Assembly: GCA_023417985.1 (NCBI GenBank)
Contig: JAEZDV010000067.1
Coordinates: 1 to 24,030 of the forward strand
Reading direction: 5' to 3'
Source of the DNA: Actinomycetes bacterium
GTDB lineage: Bacteria > Actinomycetota > Actinomycetes > Mycobacteriales > Mycobacteriaceae
Length of the DNA stretch: 24,030 bases
Below are positions 1 through 8,132 of the stretch, piece after piece (the stretch's first letter is position 1; the number at the start of each line of letters is the position of its first letter). Under the pieces are notes generated by a model, which saw nothing but the letters and a program-made list of their open reading frames with translations, was not told where the DNA came from and did no database searches. The translations under genes were made by a program, and so were the position numbers.

Positions 1-46
1 GAACTACCAGCCGGCCCCTCCGCGCTGCGGGTGCGCTGTCCGTCAC
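1..46 (-). CDS. gmk: Guanylate kinase, N-terminal fragment
   Basis: Only the first 15 codons are in the window; the gene runs off the left edge. The reading frame from GTG at 46-44 gives VTDSAPAARRGRLVV, and the RGRLVV stretch is what stands just before the P-loop in actinobacterial guanylate kinases (ATP + GMP to ADP + GDP). The position directly downstream of mihF is the known actinobacterial order. No clear ribosome binding site precedes this GTG; an in-frame GTG at 67-65 would add seven residues. The call rests mostly on synteny and six residues, so it is tentative. Confidence 0.5.
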   Translation of the reverse strand, partial: MTDSAPAARRGRLVV

Positions 47-71
47 GGGATGTGCGTCAGCTACCACGGTC

Positions 72-392
72 TCAGGCGTCGAAATCGAACCTGGCGAGCA
101 GGGCCTTGCGCTGGCGATCGCCGAGTCCGCGCAGACGGCGGGTCGGAGCGATTTCCAGTTCGGTCATGATCTCCTGCGCCTTGACCTTGCCGACCTTCGG
201 CAGGGCCTCGAGCAGTGCGGATACCTTCATCTTGCCGAGGATTTCGTCGTTCTCGGCGTCCTTCAGCACCTGCTTGAGGTCGGTGCCGCCGCGCTTGAGG
301 CGCTCCTTGAGCTCTGCCCGGGCACGACGGGCAGCAGCCGCCTTCTCCAGAGCAGCGGCGCGCTGCTCATCGGTCAGCTGGGGAAGGGCCAC
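72..392 (-). CDS. mihF: Integration host factor, actinobacterial type (mIHF)
   Basis: A 106-residue basic nucleoid-associated protein of the mycobacterial IHF family, unrelated to the HU/IHF fold of proteobacteria. It binds and bends DNA and helps organise the nucleoid; it is essential in mycobacteria. Visible features are the Ala/Arg/Lys-rich N-terminal helix (residues 10-34), the helix-two-turn-helix segment around LPKVGKVKA (64-72), and the conserved C-terminal TRRLRGLGDRQRKALLARF (84-102). Length matches the family. The start is GTG at 392-390 with GGAGGA eight bases upstream. It lies between pyrF and gmk as in corynebacteria. A 407-base gap to pyrF suggests that it has its own promoter. 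Confidence 0.95.
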   Translation of the reverse strand: MALPQLTDEQRAAALEKAAAARRARAELKERLKRGGTDLKQVLKDAENDEILGKMKVSALLEALPKVGKVKAQEIMTELEIAPTRRLRGLGDRQRKALLARFDFDA

Positions 393-697
393 GGTTCCTC
401 CGTCTCATCGTTGGAATTCAGTCTTCACCGCTGTAACCAGCGGCGATAGCGACCGTACTCACGACTTCCGCCGAATGCGAACCGCACCCCCGCTGCGACG
501 CTCGAAAATCCGTGCGGTAGTGCGCTCGGATTCCGGGGTGAAAAGGACACGGCCGGGACGGCAGATTTTGCCGCTCCGACCTGCCGGAACAGAGCAAAAG
601 TGCAGGTCACAGGCCACTGACAGCGATAATGGCAGCTCACACCCTGTTTGCGCGCAAGATCACCGCCACCTCTCGGGAACACCTCCGCGGGCCCCGG

Positions 698-727
698 AAA
701 AAAATCTCGCGGTTCCGCGTGTCGCGG
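698..727 (-). terminator. Putative intrinsic terminator of the pyr operon
   Basis: Read on the minus strand, the sequence holds two competing short GC stems, CCGCG-ACA-CGCGG (727-715) and CGCG-GAAC-CGCG (719-708), then AGA and seven T (704-698). A GC stem followed by T7 fits an intrinsic terminator about 70-100 bases after the pyrF stop. The stems are short, so efficiency is uncertain. Confidence 0.5.
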
Positions 728-738
728 CGTGCGGATCC

Positions 739-782
739 GCAGGTCAAGGACCGTACACGCGCATGTAGGGTCCTCGACCTGC
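739..782 (-). other. Long hairpin downstream of pyrF
   Basis: Inverted repeat with 14-base arms at 739-752 and 769-782. The arms differ at one position, which becomes a G-U pair in minus-strand RNA. The stem can continue past a C-C mismatch with UACA/UGUA and close on a UGCGCG loop. It begins 17 bases after the pyrF stop. No T-run follows directly, so it may block 3' exonucleases or act together with the T7 terminator at 698-727. Confidence 0.65.
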
Positions 783-799
783 CGGTCGCCGCCGAAACC

Positions 800-1627
800 T
801 CAGTCCTGCAGGAACGCGAACTGCTCCACCGTGCGGGCGACCGCATCCCGCAGCGCCGGCACGGACGGCCCCGCGCGCAGTACCTCCCGTGAGACGTTCG
901 GTACCACAGCCTTCAGATTCCCTGCTGCCAACCGGCGGACGTCGTCCGCGGTTCCGCCCTGCGCACCCACTCCGGGCATCAGGACGGGGCCGCCTAGCCC
1001 GCTCAAGTCGGGCGCCTCGGTCAGCGTGGCACCGACGACGACACCCACCGAACCGAGACGGCCGGTTCCGGCGTTGCGGGTCGCGGCCTCGTCCACCATC
1101 GCCTGCGCAACCGTGCGACCGTCCCCGAGCCGGGCAGTCTGCACCTGAGCGCCCTCCGGATTCGAGGTGGCTGCCAGGACGAAGACCCCACGGCCCGTCC
1201 GCGCCCCCAGATCCAGCGCAGGAGCGAGCGCACCGAATCCCAGGTACGGCGAGACGGTCACCGCATCCGAACACAGCGGCGACTCGTCGGCGAGCCAGGT
1301 GCGGGCGTACGCGTCCATGGTGGAGCCGATGTCGCCACGTTTGGCGTCGGCCAGCACCAGCGTCCCGGAACCGCGCAGCACCGAGACGGTACGTTCGAGC
1401 ACTTCCAGACCCGCGGAGCCGAACACCTCGAAGAAGGCGACCTGGGGCTTGACCACGGCGACGACTCCGTCGAACGCCTCCACGCACAGTTCGCTGAACT
1501 TCTCGAGCCCGTCGACGTCGACCCCGAGCCCCCACGCGGTGAGCAGTTGGGGGTGGGGGTCGATGCCGACGCAGAGCGGCCCACGGCTCGCGAGTGCGTC
1601 CGCGAGCCGTTCTCCGAAGGTGCTCAC
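800..1627 (-). CDS. pyrF: Orotidine 5'-phosphate decarboxylase, type 2
   Basis: This enzyme converts OMP to UMP, the last step of de novo UMP synthesis. The protein of 275 residues has the actinobacterial type 2 form: GIDPHPQLL (21-29) for substrate binding, the KPQ strand (60-62) and the catalytic signature LADAKRGDIGST (92-103) with D94, K96 and D99. The C-terminal part holds MPGVGAQGG, the phosphate-binding loop. The start chosen is GTG at 1627-1625, which overlaps the carB stop as GTGA, so translation is probably coupled; longer upstream frames run only over carB. It is the last gene of the operon and is followed by hairpins. Confidence 0.95.
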   Translation of the reverse strand: MSTFGERLADALASRGPLCVGIDPHPQLLTAWGLGVDVDGLEKFSELCVEAFDGVVAVVKPQVAFFEVFGSAGLEVLERTVSVLRGSGTLVLADAKRGDIGSTMDAYARTWLADESPLCSDAVTVSPYLGFGALAPALDLGARTGRGVFVLAATSNPEGAQVQTARLGDGRTVAQAMVDEAATRNAGTGRLGSVGVVVGATLTEAPDLSGLGGPVLMPGVGAQGGTADDVRRLAAGNLKAVVPNVSREVLRAGPSVPALRDAVARTVEQFAFLQD

Positions 1628-4600
1628 GACTGTCCGGTGGCGCCGGACCCACGCATGCGCGCGTGCAACCGCTGGATGGAGCTGACACCGATGTCCCCGC
1701 GGATCGCGGCCTCGATGCCCTGCACCGCGGCCGACGCACCCTGCACCGTGGTGATGCACGGAATGTTCGCCGCGACCGCCGCACTGCGGATCTCGTAGCC
1801 GTCGACGCGGGGGCCGGAGTTGCCCCAAGGCGTGTTGATCACCATCGCGATGTCGCCCGCGCGAATGCGGTCGACCACGTCGGGCGCACCTTCCGGGCGT
1901 TCCTCCTCGGACACCTTGTACACGTGCTCACAAGGAACACCGTTGCGGCGCAGCACTTCTGCGGTGCCGACGGTCGCGGCGACGTGGAACCCGAGGTCGG
2001 CGAGGTGCTTGACCGGGAAGATCATCGACCGCTTGTCCTTGTTCGCCAGCGACACGAACACGGTGCCCGAGGTGGGCAGCGAGCCGTACGCCGCAGTCTG
2101 GCTCTTGGCGAAGGCCGTGCCGAAGTCGTCGTCGATTCCCATCACCTCGCCGGTGGACTTCATCTCCGGGCTGAGCAGGGTGTCGATTCCCGTTCCGTCG
2201 GCGCGACGGAACCGGTTGAACGGCAGCACCGCTTCCTTCACCGCCACCGGCGCATCCAGCGGAATCTCGCTACCGTCACCCTCCGCGGGCAGGATCCCGG
2301 AGGCACGCAGTTCGGCGATCGACTCACCGAGCATCACACGGGCGCATGCCTTCGCGAGCTGGACCGCCGTGGCCTTGGACACGAACGGTACGGTGCGGCT
2401 GGCCCGGGGATTCGCCTCGAGGACGTAGAGAATGTCGTCCTTGAGCGCGTACTGGACGTTGAGCAGGCCCTTGACGCCGATACCGGCGGCGAGCGCAGCC
2501 GTCGAACGGCGGACGTTCTCGATGTCGGAGCGGCCGAGGGTGATCGGCGGCAGGGCGCACGCGGAGTCACCGGAGTGGATACCGGCCTCCTCGATGTGCT
2601 CCATGATCCCGCCGATGTAGACATCGGTGCCGTCGCACAGCGCGTCCACATCGATCTCGACGGCGTCGTCGAGGAACCGGTCCACGAGCACCGGACGGTC
2701 GTCGGAGATCTCGGTGGCGCGGGAGATGTAGTTCTCCAGAGCCGTCTCGTCGTAGACGATCTCCATGCCGCGGCCACCGAGGACGTACGACGGCCGCACC
2801 AGCACGGGGTAGCCGATTCCGGCGGCGATGTCCCGGGCACCGTCGAAGGTGGTGGCGGTGCCGTACTTCGCGGCGGGCAGCCCTGCCTCTTCGAGGACGC
2901 GGCCGAACTCGCCACGGTCCTCGGCCAGGTCGATCGCCGCAGGGCTGGTCCCGACGATGGGAACGCCCGCGGCTTCGAGCCGGCGCGCCAGCCCCAGCGG
3001 GGTCTGGCCGCCGAGCTGCACGATGACACCGGCAACCGTGCCGGACTCGCATTCGGCGCGGTACACCTCGAGCACGTCCTCGAACGTGAGCGGCTCGAAG
3101 TACAGGCGGTCGGCGGTGTCGTAGTCGGTCGAAACCGTCTCGGGGTTGCAGTTGACCATCACGGTCTCGTACCCGGCGTCCGAGAGCGTGAGCGCGGCGT
3201 GCACGCACGAGTAGTCGAATTCGATGCCCTGACCGATGCGGTTCGGGCCCGAGCCGAGGATGAGGACCTTCGGCTTGTCGGGCTGCGGCGACACCTCGGT
3301 CTCCGCGGCCGGGTCGAGCTCGTACGTCGAGTAGTGGTACGGGGTCTTCGCCTCGAACTCCGCTGCGCACGTATCGACCGTCTTGTACACGGGGTGCACA
3401 CCCAGATCGTTGCGCAGGGCACGGACCGCGTCCTCGTCCGCGAACTGACCCGGGCGCAGCGCGGCGATCTGGCGGTCGGAGAAACCGTGGTGCTTGACGT
3501 ACCGGAGTTCGTCGGCGCCGAAGGTCTCTGCGGTGCGGACCTTCTCGCCCAGCCCGACGATCTGTGCGATCTCCTCGAGGAACCACGGGTCGATCTTCGT
3601 GGCGTCGAAGACCTGCTCGAGGCTCGCGCCGAGCTCGAACGCCTGGGCGACCTGGTAGATCCGCCCGTCGGTGGGCGTCTCGATCGCCTTCAGCAGTTCG
3701 TCGAGCGACCCTTCGACCTCGGGACCCGTCCAGAATCCGGCGCGCTTGGTTTCGAGCGAGCGAAGCACCTTGCCGAACGCCTCGGCGAAGTTGCGGCCGA
3801 TCGACATCGCTTCACCCACCGACTTCATGGTGGTGGTGAGCGTGCCGTCGGCGCCGGGGAACTTCTCGAACGCGAAACGCGGCGCCTTGACGACCACGTA
3901 GTCGAGTGTCGGCTCGAAGCACGCCGGTGTTTCCCCGGTGATGTCGTTGATGATCTCGTCGAGCGTGTAACCGATGGCGAGCTTGGCTGCCATCTTCGCG
4001 ATCGGGTAACCGGTTGCCTTCGAGGCGAGCGCCGACGACCGCGACACGCGGGGGTTCATCTCGATGACGACCAGGCGGCCGTCGCGCGGGTCCATCGCGA
4101 ACTGGATGTTGCAGCCACCGGTCTCGACGCCCACCTCGCGGAGGATCGCGATGGAGAGGTCGCGCATCTTCTGGTACTCGCGGTCGGGCAGCGTCATTGC
4201 CGGTGCCACCGTGATCGAGTCGCCGGTGTGCACACCGACCGGGTCGACGTTCTCGATCGAGCACACGATCACGACGTTGTCGCGACCGTCGCGCATGAGC
4301 TCGAGTTCGTATTCCTTCCAGCCGGGGATCGACTCCTCGATCAGCACGTTCGCGGTCGGCGACGCGGCGAGACCGCCGCCGGCGATACGCTCGAGGTCGG
4401 CTTCGTTGTAGGCCATGCCGGAACCGAGGCCGCCCATGGTGAACGACGGGCGAACCACGACCGGGTACCCGAGTTCGGCGACGGTCGCGCGAACCTCGTC
4501 CATCGTGTAGCACACCGCGGAGCGAGCGGATTCGCCGCCGCACTTGGCGACGATGTCCTTGAACTTCTGCCGGTCCTCGCCGCGCTGGATCGCGTCGAAG

Positions 4601-4971
4601 TCGGCACCGATCAACTCGATGTCGTACTTCTCGAGGATGCCCTGCTCGGACAACGCGACAGCGGTGTTGAGCGCGGTCTGGCCGCCGAGCGTCGCGAGCA
4701 CCGCGTCGATCGGGGTGCCGTTCGCAGCTTCGGCAGCGATGACCTTCTCGACGTACTCGGCGGTGATCGGCTCGATGTAGGTCGCGTCGGCGAACTCCGG
4801 GTCGGTCATGATCGTGGCAGGGTTGGAGTTGACGAGCGAGACGCGCATGCCCTCCTCACGGAGGACCCGGCACGCCTGGGTGCCGGAGTAGTCGAACTCG
4901 CAGGCCTGACCGATGACGATCGGGCCGGAGCCGATGACCAGGATGTGGGAGAGATCGGTACGGCGTGGCAT
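1624..4971 (-). CDS. carB: Carbamoyl-phosphate synthase large subunit
   Basis: Large synthetase subunit of 1115 residues (Escherichia coli has about 1073). With CarA it makes carbamoyl phosphate from bicarbonate, ammonia and two ATP. The two homologous halves are visible: GSGPIVIGQACEFDYSGTQA near residue 14 and GSGPNRIGQGIEFDYSC near residue 575. Each leads into an ATP-grasp domain (VVRPSFTMGGLGSGMAYN in the first, LVRPSYVLGGRGMEIVYD in the second). The C-terminal 150 residues form the MGS-like allosteric domain. The ATG at 4971-4969 shares its A with the carA stop (TGATG), and the 3' end overlaps pyrF by four bases. Such tight linkage fits equimolar synthesis with CarA. No frameshift or missing motif was seen. 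Confidence 0.97.
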   Translation of the reverse strand: MPRRTDLSHILVIGSGPIVIGQACEFDYSGTQACRVLREEGMRVSLVNSNPATIMTDPEFADATYIEPITAEYVEKVIAAEAANGTPIDAVLATLGGQTALNTAVALSEQGILEKYDIELIGADFDAIQRGEDRQKFKDIVAKCGGESARSAVCYTMDEVRATVAELGYPVVVRPSFTMGGLGSGMAYNEADLERIAGGGLAASPTANVLIEESIPGWKEYELELMRDGRDNVVIVCSIENVDPVGVHTGDSITVAPAMTLPDREYQKMRDLSIAILREVGVETGGCNIQFAMDPRDGRLVVIEMNPRVSRSSALASKATGYPIAKMAAKLAIGYTLDEIINDITGETPACFEPTLDYVVVKAPRFAFEKFPGADGTLTTTMKSVGEAMSIGRNFAEAFGKVLRSLETKRAGFWTGPEVEGSLDELLKAIETPTDGRIYQVAQAFELGASLEQVFDATKIDPWFLEEIAQIVGLGEKVRTAETFGADELRYVKHHGFSDRQIAALRPGQFADEDAVRALRNDLGVHPVYKTVDTCAAEFEAKTPYHYSTYELDPAAETEVSPQPDKPKVLILGSGPNRIGQGIEFDYSCVHAALTLSDAGYETVMVNCNPETVSTDYDTADRLYFEPLTFEDVLEVYRAECESGTVAGVIVQLGGQTPLGLARRLEAAGVPIVGTSPAAIDLAEDRGEFGRVLEEAGLPAAKYGTATTFDGARDIAAGIGYPVLVRPSYVLGGRGMEIVYDETALENYISRATEISDDRPVLVDRFLDDAVEIDVDALCDGTDVYIGGIMEHIEEAGIHSGDSACALPPITLGRSDIENVRRSTAALAAGIGVKGLLNVQYALKDDILYVLEANPRASRTVPFVSKATAVQLAKACARVMLGESIAELRASGILPAEGDGSEIPLDAPVAVKEAVLPFNRFRRADGTGIDTLLSPEMKSTGEVMGIDDDFGTAFAKSQTAAYGSLPTSGTVFVSLANKDKRSMIFPVKHLADLGFHVAATVGTAEVLRRNGVPCEHVYKVSEEERPEGAPDVVDRIRAGDIAMVINTPWGNSGPRVDGYEIRSAAVAANIPCITTVQGASAAVQGIEAAIRGDIGVSSIQRLHARMRGSGATGQS

Positions 4972-6155
4972 CAGTTCTTCTCTCCCTCGAGCATGCGGGT
5001 GAAACGGTCGAACAGGTAGGAGGCGTCGTGCGGCCCTGCCGCGGCCTCCGGGTGGTACTGCACCGAGAACGCGGAGCCGTCGGCGAGCTTGACGCCTTCG
5101 ACGGCACCGTCGTTGGCGCAGGTGTGGCTGATCACGGCGCGGCCGAACGGCGTGTCGAACTCCTGGCCGGCCTCACCCTCGAGCGCGAACCCGTGGTTCT
5201 GCGCGGTGATGGCGATGCGACCGGTCTCGTGTTCGACGACCGGGATGTTGATCCCGCGGTGACCGAACTTCATCTTGTAGGTGCTCATGCCCAGCGCGCG
5301 GCCGAGGATCTGGTTGCCGAAGCAGATGCCGAACAGCGGCAGTCCCTGGGCGAGCACCTCCTTGGTCAGGTGCACAGCCCCGTCGGCGGTGGCCGGGTCA
5401 CCGGGACCGTTCGACAGGAACACTCCGTCGGCCTTCAGGTCGAGGATGTCGTGAAGCGTCGCGGTCGACGGCAGCACGTGCACGCGAATGCCGCGTTCGG
5501 CGAACATGCGCGGCGTGTTGGTCTTGATGCCGAGGTCGATCGCCGCGACGGTGAAGCGCGGGTCACCGCCGGTGGGCTCGACGACGTATCCGCTGGTGGT
5601 GCTCACTTCCCCGGCGAGGTCGGCGCCGAGCATCGACGGCTGGCTCTTGACGCGGTCGAGGAGCGTATCGATGTCGAGGTCGTCACCCTTCCATGCGAGC
5701 GCGTCGCCCGAGAACACGCCGGCGCGCATCGAGCCGCGCGTCCGCAGATGCCGCACGAGTGCGCGGGTGTCGATGCCCGCCAGTCCGACCACGTTCTGGC
5801 GCACCAGTTCGTCGTCCAGCGATCCGGTCGCCCGCCAGCTGGATACGCGTCGCGACGGATCGCGCACCACGAACCCTGCCACCCAGATCTTGGAACCGGC
5901 GGCGTCACCGTCGGGTCCGACCGACTCGTTGTCCTCGTGGTTCCACCCGGTGTTGCCGATCTGCGGCGCGGTGGCCACCACGATCTGCCGGTGGTAGCTG
6001 GGATCGGTGAGTGTCTCCTGGTAACCGGTCATGCCCGTGCTGAACACGGCCTCTCCGAGGGTCTGTCCGACCGCACCGAAGGGCGTGCCACGGAACACGC
6101 GGCCGTCCTCGAGGACCAGCACCGCGGTGCCGGCGCCGAATGTTCCGCCGCTCAT
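4971..6155 (-). CDS. carA: Carbamoyl-phosphate synthase small (glutaminase) subunit
   Basis: Class I glutamine amidotransferase subunit that hydrolyses glutamine and passes ammonia to CarB. The 394 residues comprise the CPSase small-chain N domain (about 10-150, with VLVLEDGRVFRG and GYQETLTDPSY) and the GATase domain (about 200-390). The catalytic triad is visible: C278 in FGICFGNQ, then H368 and E370 in QYHPEAAAGP. The start is ATG at 6155-6153 with GGAG eight to nine bases upstream. The frame is open 60 codons further, but that stretch is an Asp/His-rich low-complexity run over intergenic DNA and is not part of the family. The stop overlaps carB by one base. Confidence 0.96.
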   Translation of the reverse strand: MSGGTFGAGTAVLVLEDGRVFRGTPFGAVGQTLGEAVFSTGMTGYQETLTDPSYHRQIVVATAPQIGNTGWNHEDNESVGPDGDAAGSKIWVAGFVVRDPSRRVSSWRATGSLDDELVRQNVVGLAGIDTRALVRHLRTRGSMRAGVFSGDALAWKGDDLDIDTLLDRVKSQPSMLGADLAGEVSTTSGYVVEPTGGDPRFTVAAIDLGIKTNTPRMFAERGIRVHVLPSTATLHDILDLKADGVFLSNGPGDPATADGAVHLTKEVLAQGLPLFGICFGNQILGRALGMSTYKMKFGHRGINIPVVEHETGRIAITAQNHGFALEGEAGQEFDTPFGRAVISHTCANDGAVEGVKLADGSAFSVQYHPEAAAGPHDASYLFDRFTRMLEGEKN

Positions 6156-6271
6156 GCGTTGTCTCCGTTCTTCTCGACCGCACCAGAACCGGCCGTACGG
6201 GCGGAAATCTCGCGTGTCGTGTTCGTCTTCGTGATGTTCGTCGTGATCGTCATCGTCGTTGTGATCGTCAC
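6152..6271 (-). CDS. Possible 39-residue Thr-rich ORF between the Rv1382-like gene and carA
   Basis: This is a speculative short ORF. It would start at GTG 6271-6269, which overlaps the upstream gene's stop as GTGA, and ends at TGA 6154-6152, which overlaps the carA start as ATGA. The product begins VTITTTMTITTNITKTNTTR and continues with a less repetitive, polar tail. Codons in the first half are mostly ACG, ATC and AAC, with G or C in the third position, as in real genes here. No Shine-Dalgarno site other than coupling is evident. It may instead be only a low-complexity spacer. I know of no family for it. Confidence 0.3.
   Translation of the reverse strand: MTITTTMTITTNITKTNTTREISARTAGSGAVEKNGDNA
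6214..6271 (-). repeat. Low-complexity ACGA/ATC-type spacer upstream of carA
   Basis: On the minus strand the 58 bases are built almost only from ACG, ATC, AAC and related triplets, with near repeats such as ACGATCACAACGACGATG. In the transcript this gives an unstructured, G/U-poor stretch between two genes of the pyr operon, unlike the 0- to 40-base junctions elsewhere in the operon. Confidence 0.6.
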
Positions 6272-6768
6272 TTTTCGTTCTCGTCCCGAGTCCATTCCCG
6301 AGTCCATTGTGGATAGATCGACTTGTCGTCCCCACGGAAACCCGTGTCGACCTCGGTCCCCGACGGCAACTGCCACCGGATCACGAGTACGCCGTCCTTC
6401 GTCATGACCTTTCCGGCCAAGCCGCGTTCGGTCCGGATCGCCCGGATCGACTCCTGAGGGATCCAGATGGGCGACGCGCCGTGCCGTTCCATCAGCACGC
6501 CCGTCCGGTACCGGCTCAGCTCGGCATTCGCGCGGAACCCGAGGTCGCCCACAGCGATGCGGTCCTGCCAGCTCGGCGCGAGGGTGCTGCCGACGTACAG
6601 GCCGGTGCTCGGCTCGATGAGCCGCTCCCCCAGTTCTGCGGGTACGACGGGAAGCTCACCGATCGCGTCCTGCTGGCGTCGGGCCCGGCCGCGCCAGCCC
6701 TTCCACATCAGCAGGACGAGCACGATCCACAACGCCAGGAATCCGCCGGTGAGCAGTATCCGGTCCAT
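6268..6768 (-). CDS. Membrane-anchored PH-like protein of the pyr operon (Rv1382 type)
   Basis: A 166-residue protein with one N-terminal membrane segment (about residues 4-23, LLTGGFLALWIVLVLLMW) followed by basic residues KGWRGRARR, so the rest should face the cytoplasm. The soluble part (about 40-155) resembles the bacterial PH-like domain annotated for Rv1382 of M. tuberculosis, which also lies between pyrC and carA. Its role is not known; conserved linkage suggests a tie to pyrimidine synthesis or merely to cotranscription. The ATG at 6768-6766 is nine bases after the pyrC stop. The last codons carry a perfect 12-base tandem duplication, giving WTRE-WTRD. Confidence 0.85.
   Translation of the reverse strand: MDRILLTGGFLALWIVLVLLMWKGWRGRARRQQDAIGELPVVPAELGERLIEPSTGLYVGSTLAPSWQDRIAVGDLGFRANAELSRYRTGVLMERHGASPIWIPQESIRAIRTERGLAGKVMTKDGVLVIRWQLPSGTEVDTGFRGDDKSIYPQWTREWTRDENEK
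6285..6308. repeat. Perfect 12-base tandem duplication inside the Rv1382-like gene
   Basis: CCCGAGTCCATT occurs twice in a row (6285-6296 and 6297-6308). It keeps the frame and duplicates four codons near the C-terminus (WTRE, WTRD). It looks like a slippage product. Confidence 0.85.
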
Positions 6769-6777
6769 CTCGTCTTC

Positions 6778-8091
6778 CTACTTTCCGTCGGTCCGGGGGT
6801 ACACCGCGCCGTCACGAGCGGTGATCCTGCCGCGGAGCACTGTCGCGGTGACACGTCCCGGCAAAGTCATGTCCTGATACGGGGTGTTGTCCGCGATGCT
6901 CGCCAGGTCGGGGCCGTGCACCGTCCACTCGGCGTCAGGGTCGACGAGCACCAGGTTGGCCGGCTCTCCCACTTCGAGCGGACGACCCTGGTCGTCGAGC
7001 CCGACGATTTCGGCGGGACGCTCACTCATGACCTTCGCCACGCCACGCCAGTCGAGCAGGCCGGGGCGCACCATCGTCTCGATCACGATGGACAACGCCG
7101 TTTCGAGGCCGAGCATTCCGGGGCGGGCCTGGGAGAACTCACAGCACTTGTCCTGCTCGGCGTGCGGTGCGTGGTCCGTGGCGACGCAATCGATCACTCC
7201 GGAGGCGAGACCCCTGCGCAGTGCCTCGACATCGGAGCGTTCCCGCAGCGGCGGGTTGACGCGGTTGATGCCGTCGTAGGTTTCGAGCCGTGAGTCGTCG
7301 AGCAGAAGATGATGCGGTGTCACCTCTGCGCTGATCGAAATACCTTGCGAGCGAGCCCATTCCAGCAGTGACACGGTGCCGGCGGTCGATGCGTGGCAGA
7401 TGTGCACCCGCGCACCGGCGTCGCGCGCGAGCAGCGCGTCACGAGCGACGATGGACTCCTCGGCGGCACGCGGCCATCCCGCCAGACCGAGGCGTGCTGC
7501 CGTCGGGCCCTCGTGTGCGACCGCCCCGACCGTCAGCCTGGGCTCTTCGGCGTGCTGGGCGATGAGCACTCCGAGCGACGACGAGTACTCCAGCGCACGG
7601 CGCATGAGCAGCGGATCGTAGACACACTTGCCGTCGTCGGAGAACATCTTGACCTGGCCGACACCGGCGGCCATGGTGCCCATCTCGGCGAGTTGCTTGC
7701 CTTCGAGACCGACCGTGACGGCGCCGACCGGGTGCACGTCGACGAGCCCGACCTCCTGGCCGCGACGCCACACGTGGTCGGTGACGACCGCGGAATCGGC
7801 GACCGGATCGGTGTTCGCCATCGCGAACACCGCGGTGTAGCCGCCGCGGGCGGCCGCAGCCGAACCCGAGTCGATCGTCTCGGTGTCCTCACGACCCGGC
7901 TCACGCAGGTGAGTGTGCAGGTCGACGAATCCGGGCAGCAGAACGCGGTCGGTGCCGTCGAGAACCTCCGCGTCCGCTGCGGCCTCGAGCCCTGACCCGA
8001 TGGCGAGAATCTGCTCGTCGCCGAGCAGCACGTCGACCGGCTCCCCTTCGCCGTAGAGCCGGACGTTGCGGATGAGCACCTGCGGCGTCAC
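6778..8091 (-). CDS. pyrC: Dihydroorotase, class I
   Basis: Zinc amidohydrolase of 437 residues that cyclises carbamoyl aspartate to dihydroorotate. Metal and catalytic residues are in place: H59 and H61 in DLHTHLREPG, D153 in MFSDDGK, H180, H233 in ICHAST, and D306 in ATDHAPH. The Asp at 153 in the place of a carboxylated lysine marks the Bacillus-type class I enzyme. The GTG start at 8091-8089 has GAGGAG eight bases upstream; the frame is open much further up over pyrB, but that is a shadow. It lies 41 bases after the pyrB stop and nine bases before the Rv1382-like gene. Confidence 0.95.
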   Translation of the reverse strand: MTPQVLIRNVRLYGEGEPVDVLLGDEQILAIGSGLEAAADAEVLDGTDRVLLPGFVDLHTHLREPGREDTETIDSGSAAAARGGYTAVFAMANTDPVADSAVVTDHVWRRGQEVGLVDVHPVGAVTVGLEGKQLAEMGTMAAGVGQVKMFSDDGKCVYDPLLMRRALEYSSSLGVLIAQHAEEPRLTVGAVAHEGPTAARLGLAGWPRAAEESIVARDALLARDAGARVHICHASTAGTVSLLEWARSQGISISAEVTPHHLLLDDSRLETYDGINRVNPPLRERSDVEALRRGLASGVIDCVATDHAPHAEQDKCCEFSQARPGMLGLETALSIVIETMVRPGLLDWRGVAKVMSERPAEIVGLDDQGRPLEVGEPANLVLVDPDAEWTVHGPDLASIADNTPYQDMTLPGRVTATVLRGRITARDGAVYPRTDGK

Positions 8092-8132
8092 CGGGACATC
8101 TCCTCTTCCATGTGTACTTTCCGAAGCCGCGT

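Larger units (their letters stand above)
393..799. other. 407-base intergenic region between pyrF and mihF
   Basis: No convincing gene was found on either strand; the ORFs that cross it are short and continue as shadows over real genes. The pyrF-proximal part holds two hairpins and a T-run (listed separately). The remainder, about 393-680, must carry the mihF promoter, but I could not choose one -10/-35 pair with confidence. In Mycobacterium tuberculosis this gap holds PE/PPE genes; no PE/PPE-like protein is seen here. Confidence 0.6.

Noticed and set aside
744..1784. 346-residue minus-strand ORF overlapping pyrF
   Set aside because: It uses another frame of pyrF and the carB end; the pyrF frame has the catalytic motif.
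1594..5019. 1141-residue plus-strand ORF opposite carB
   Set aside because: It is the antisense shadow of carB, whose motifs are complete. Its product is repetitive in Arg, Asp, His and Val, as expected from reversed GC-rich codons.
6156..6335. Asp/His-rich N-terminal extension of CarA
   Set aside because: The frame is open, but the residues come from the low-complexity spacer and the end of the preceding gene. CarA begins at ATG 6155, with a ribosome binding site.
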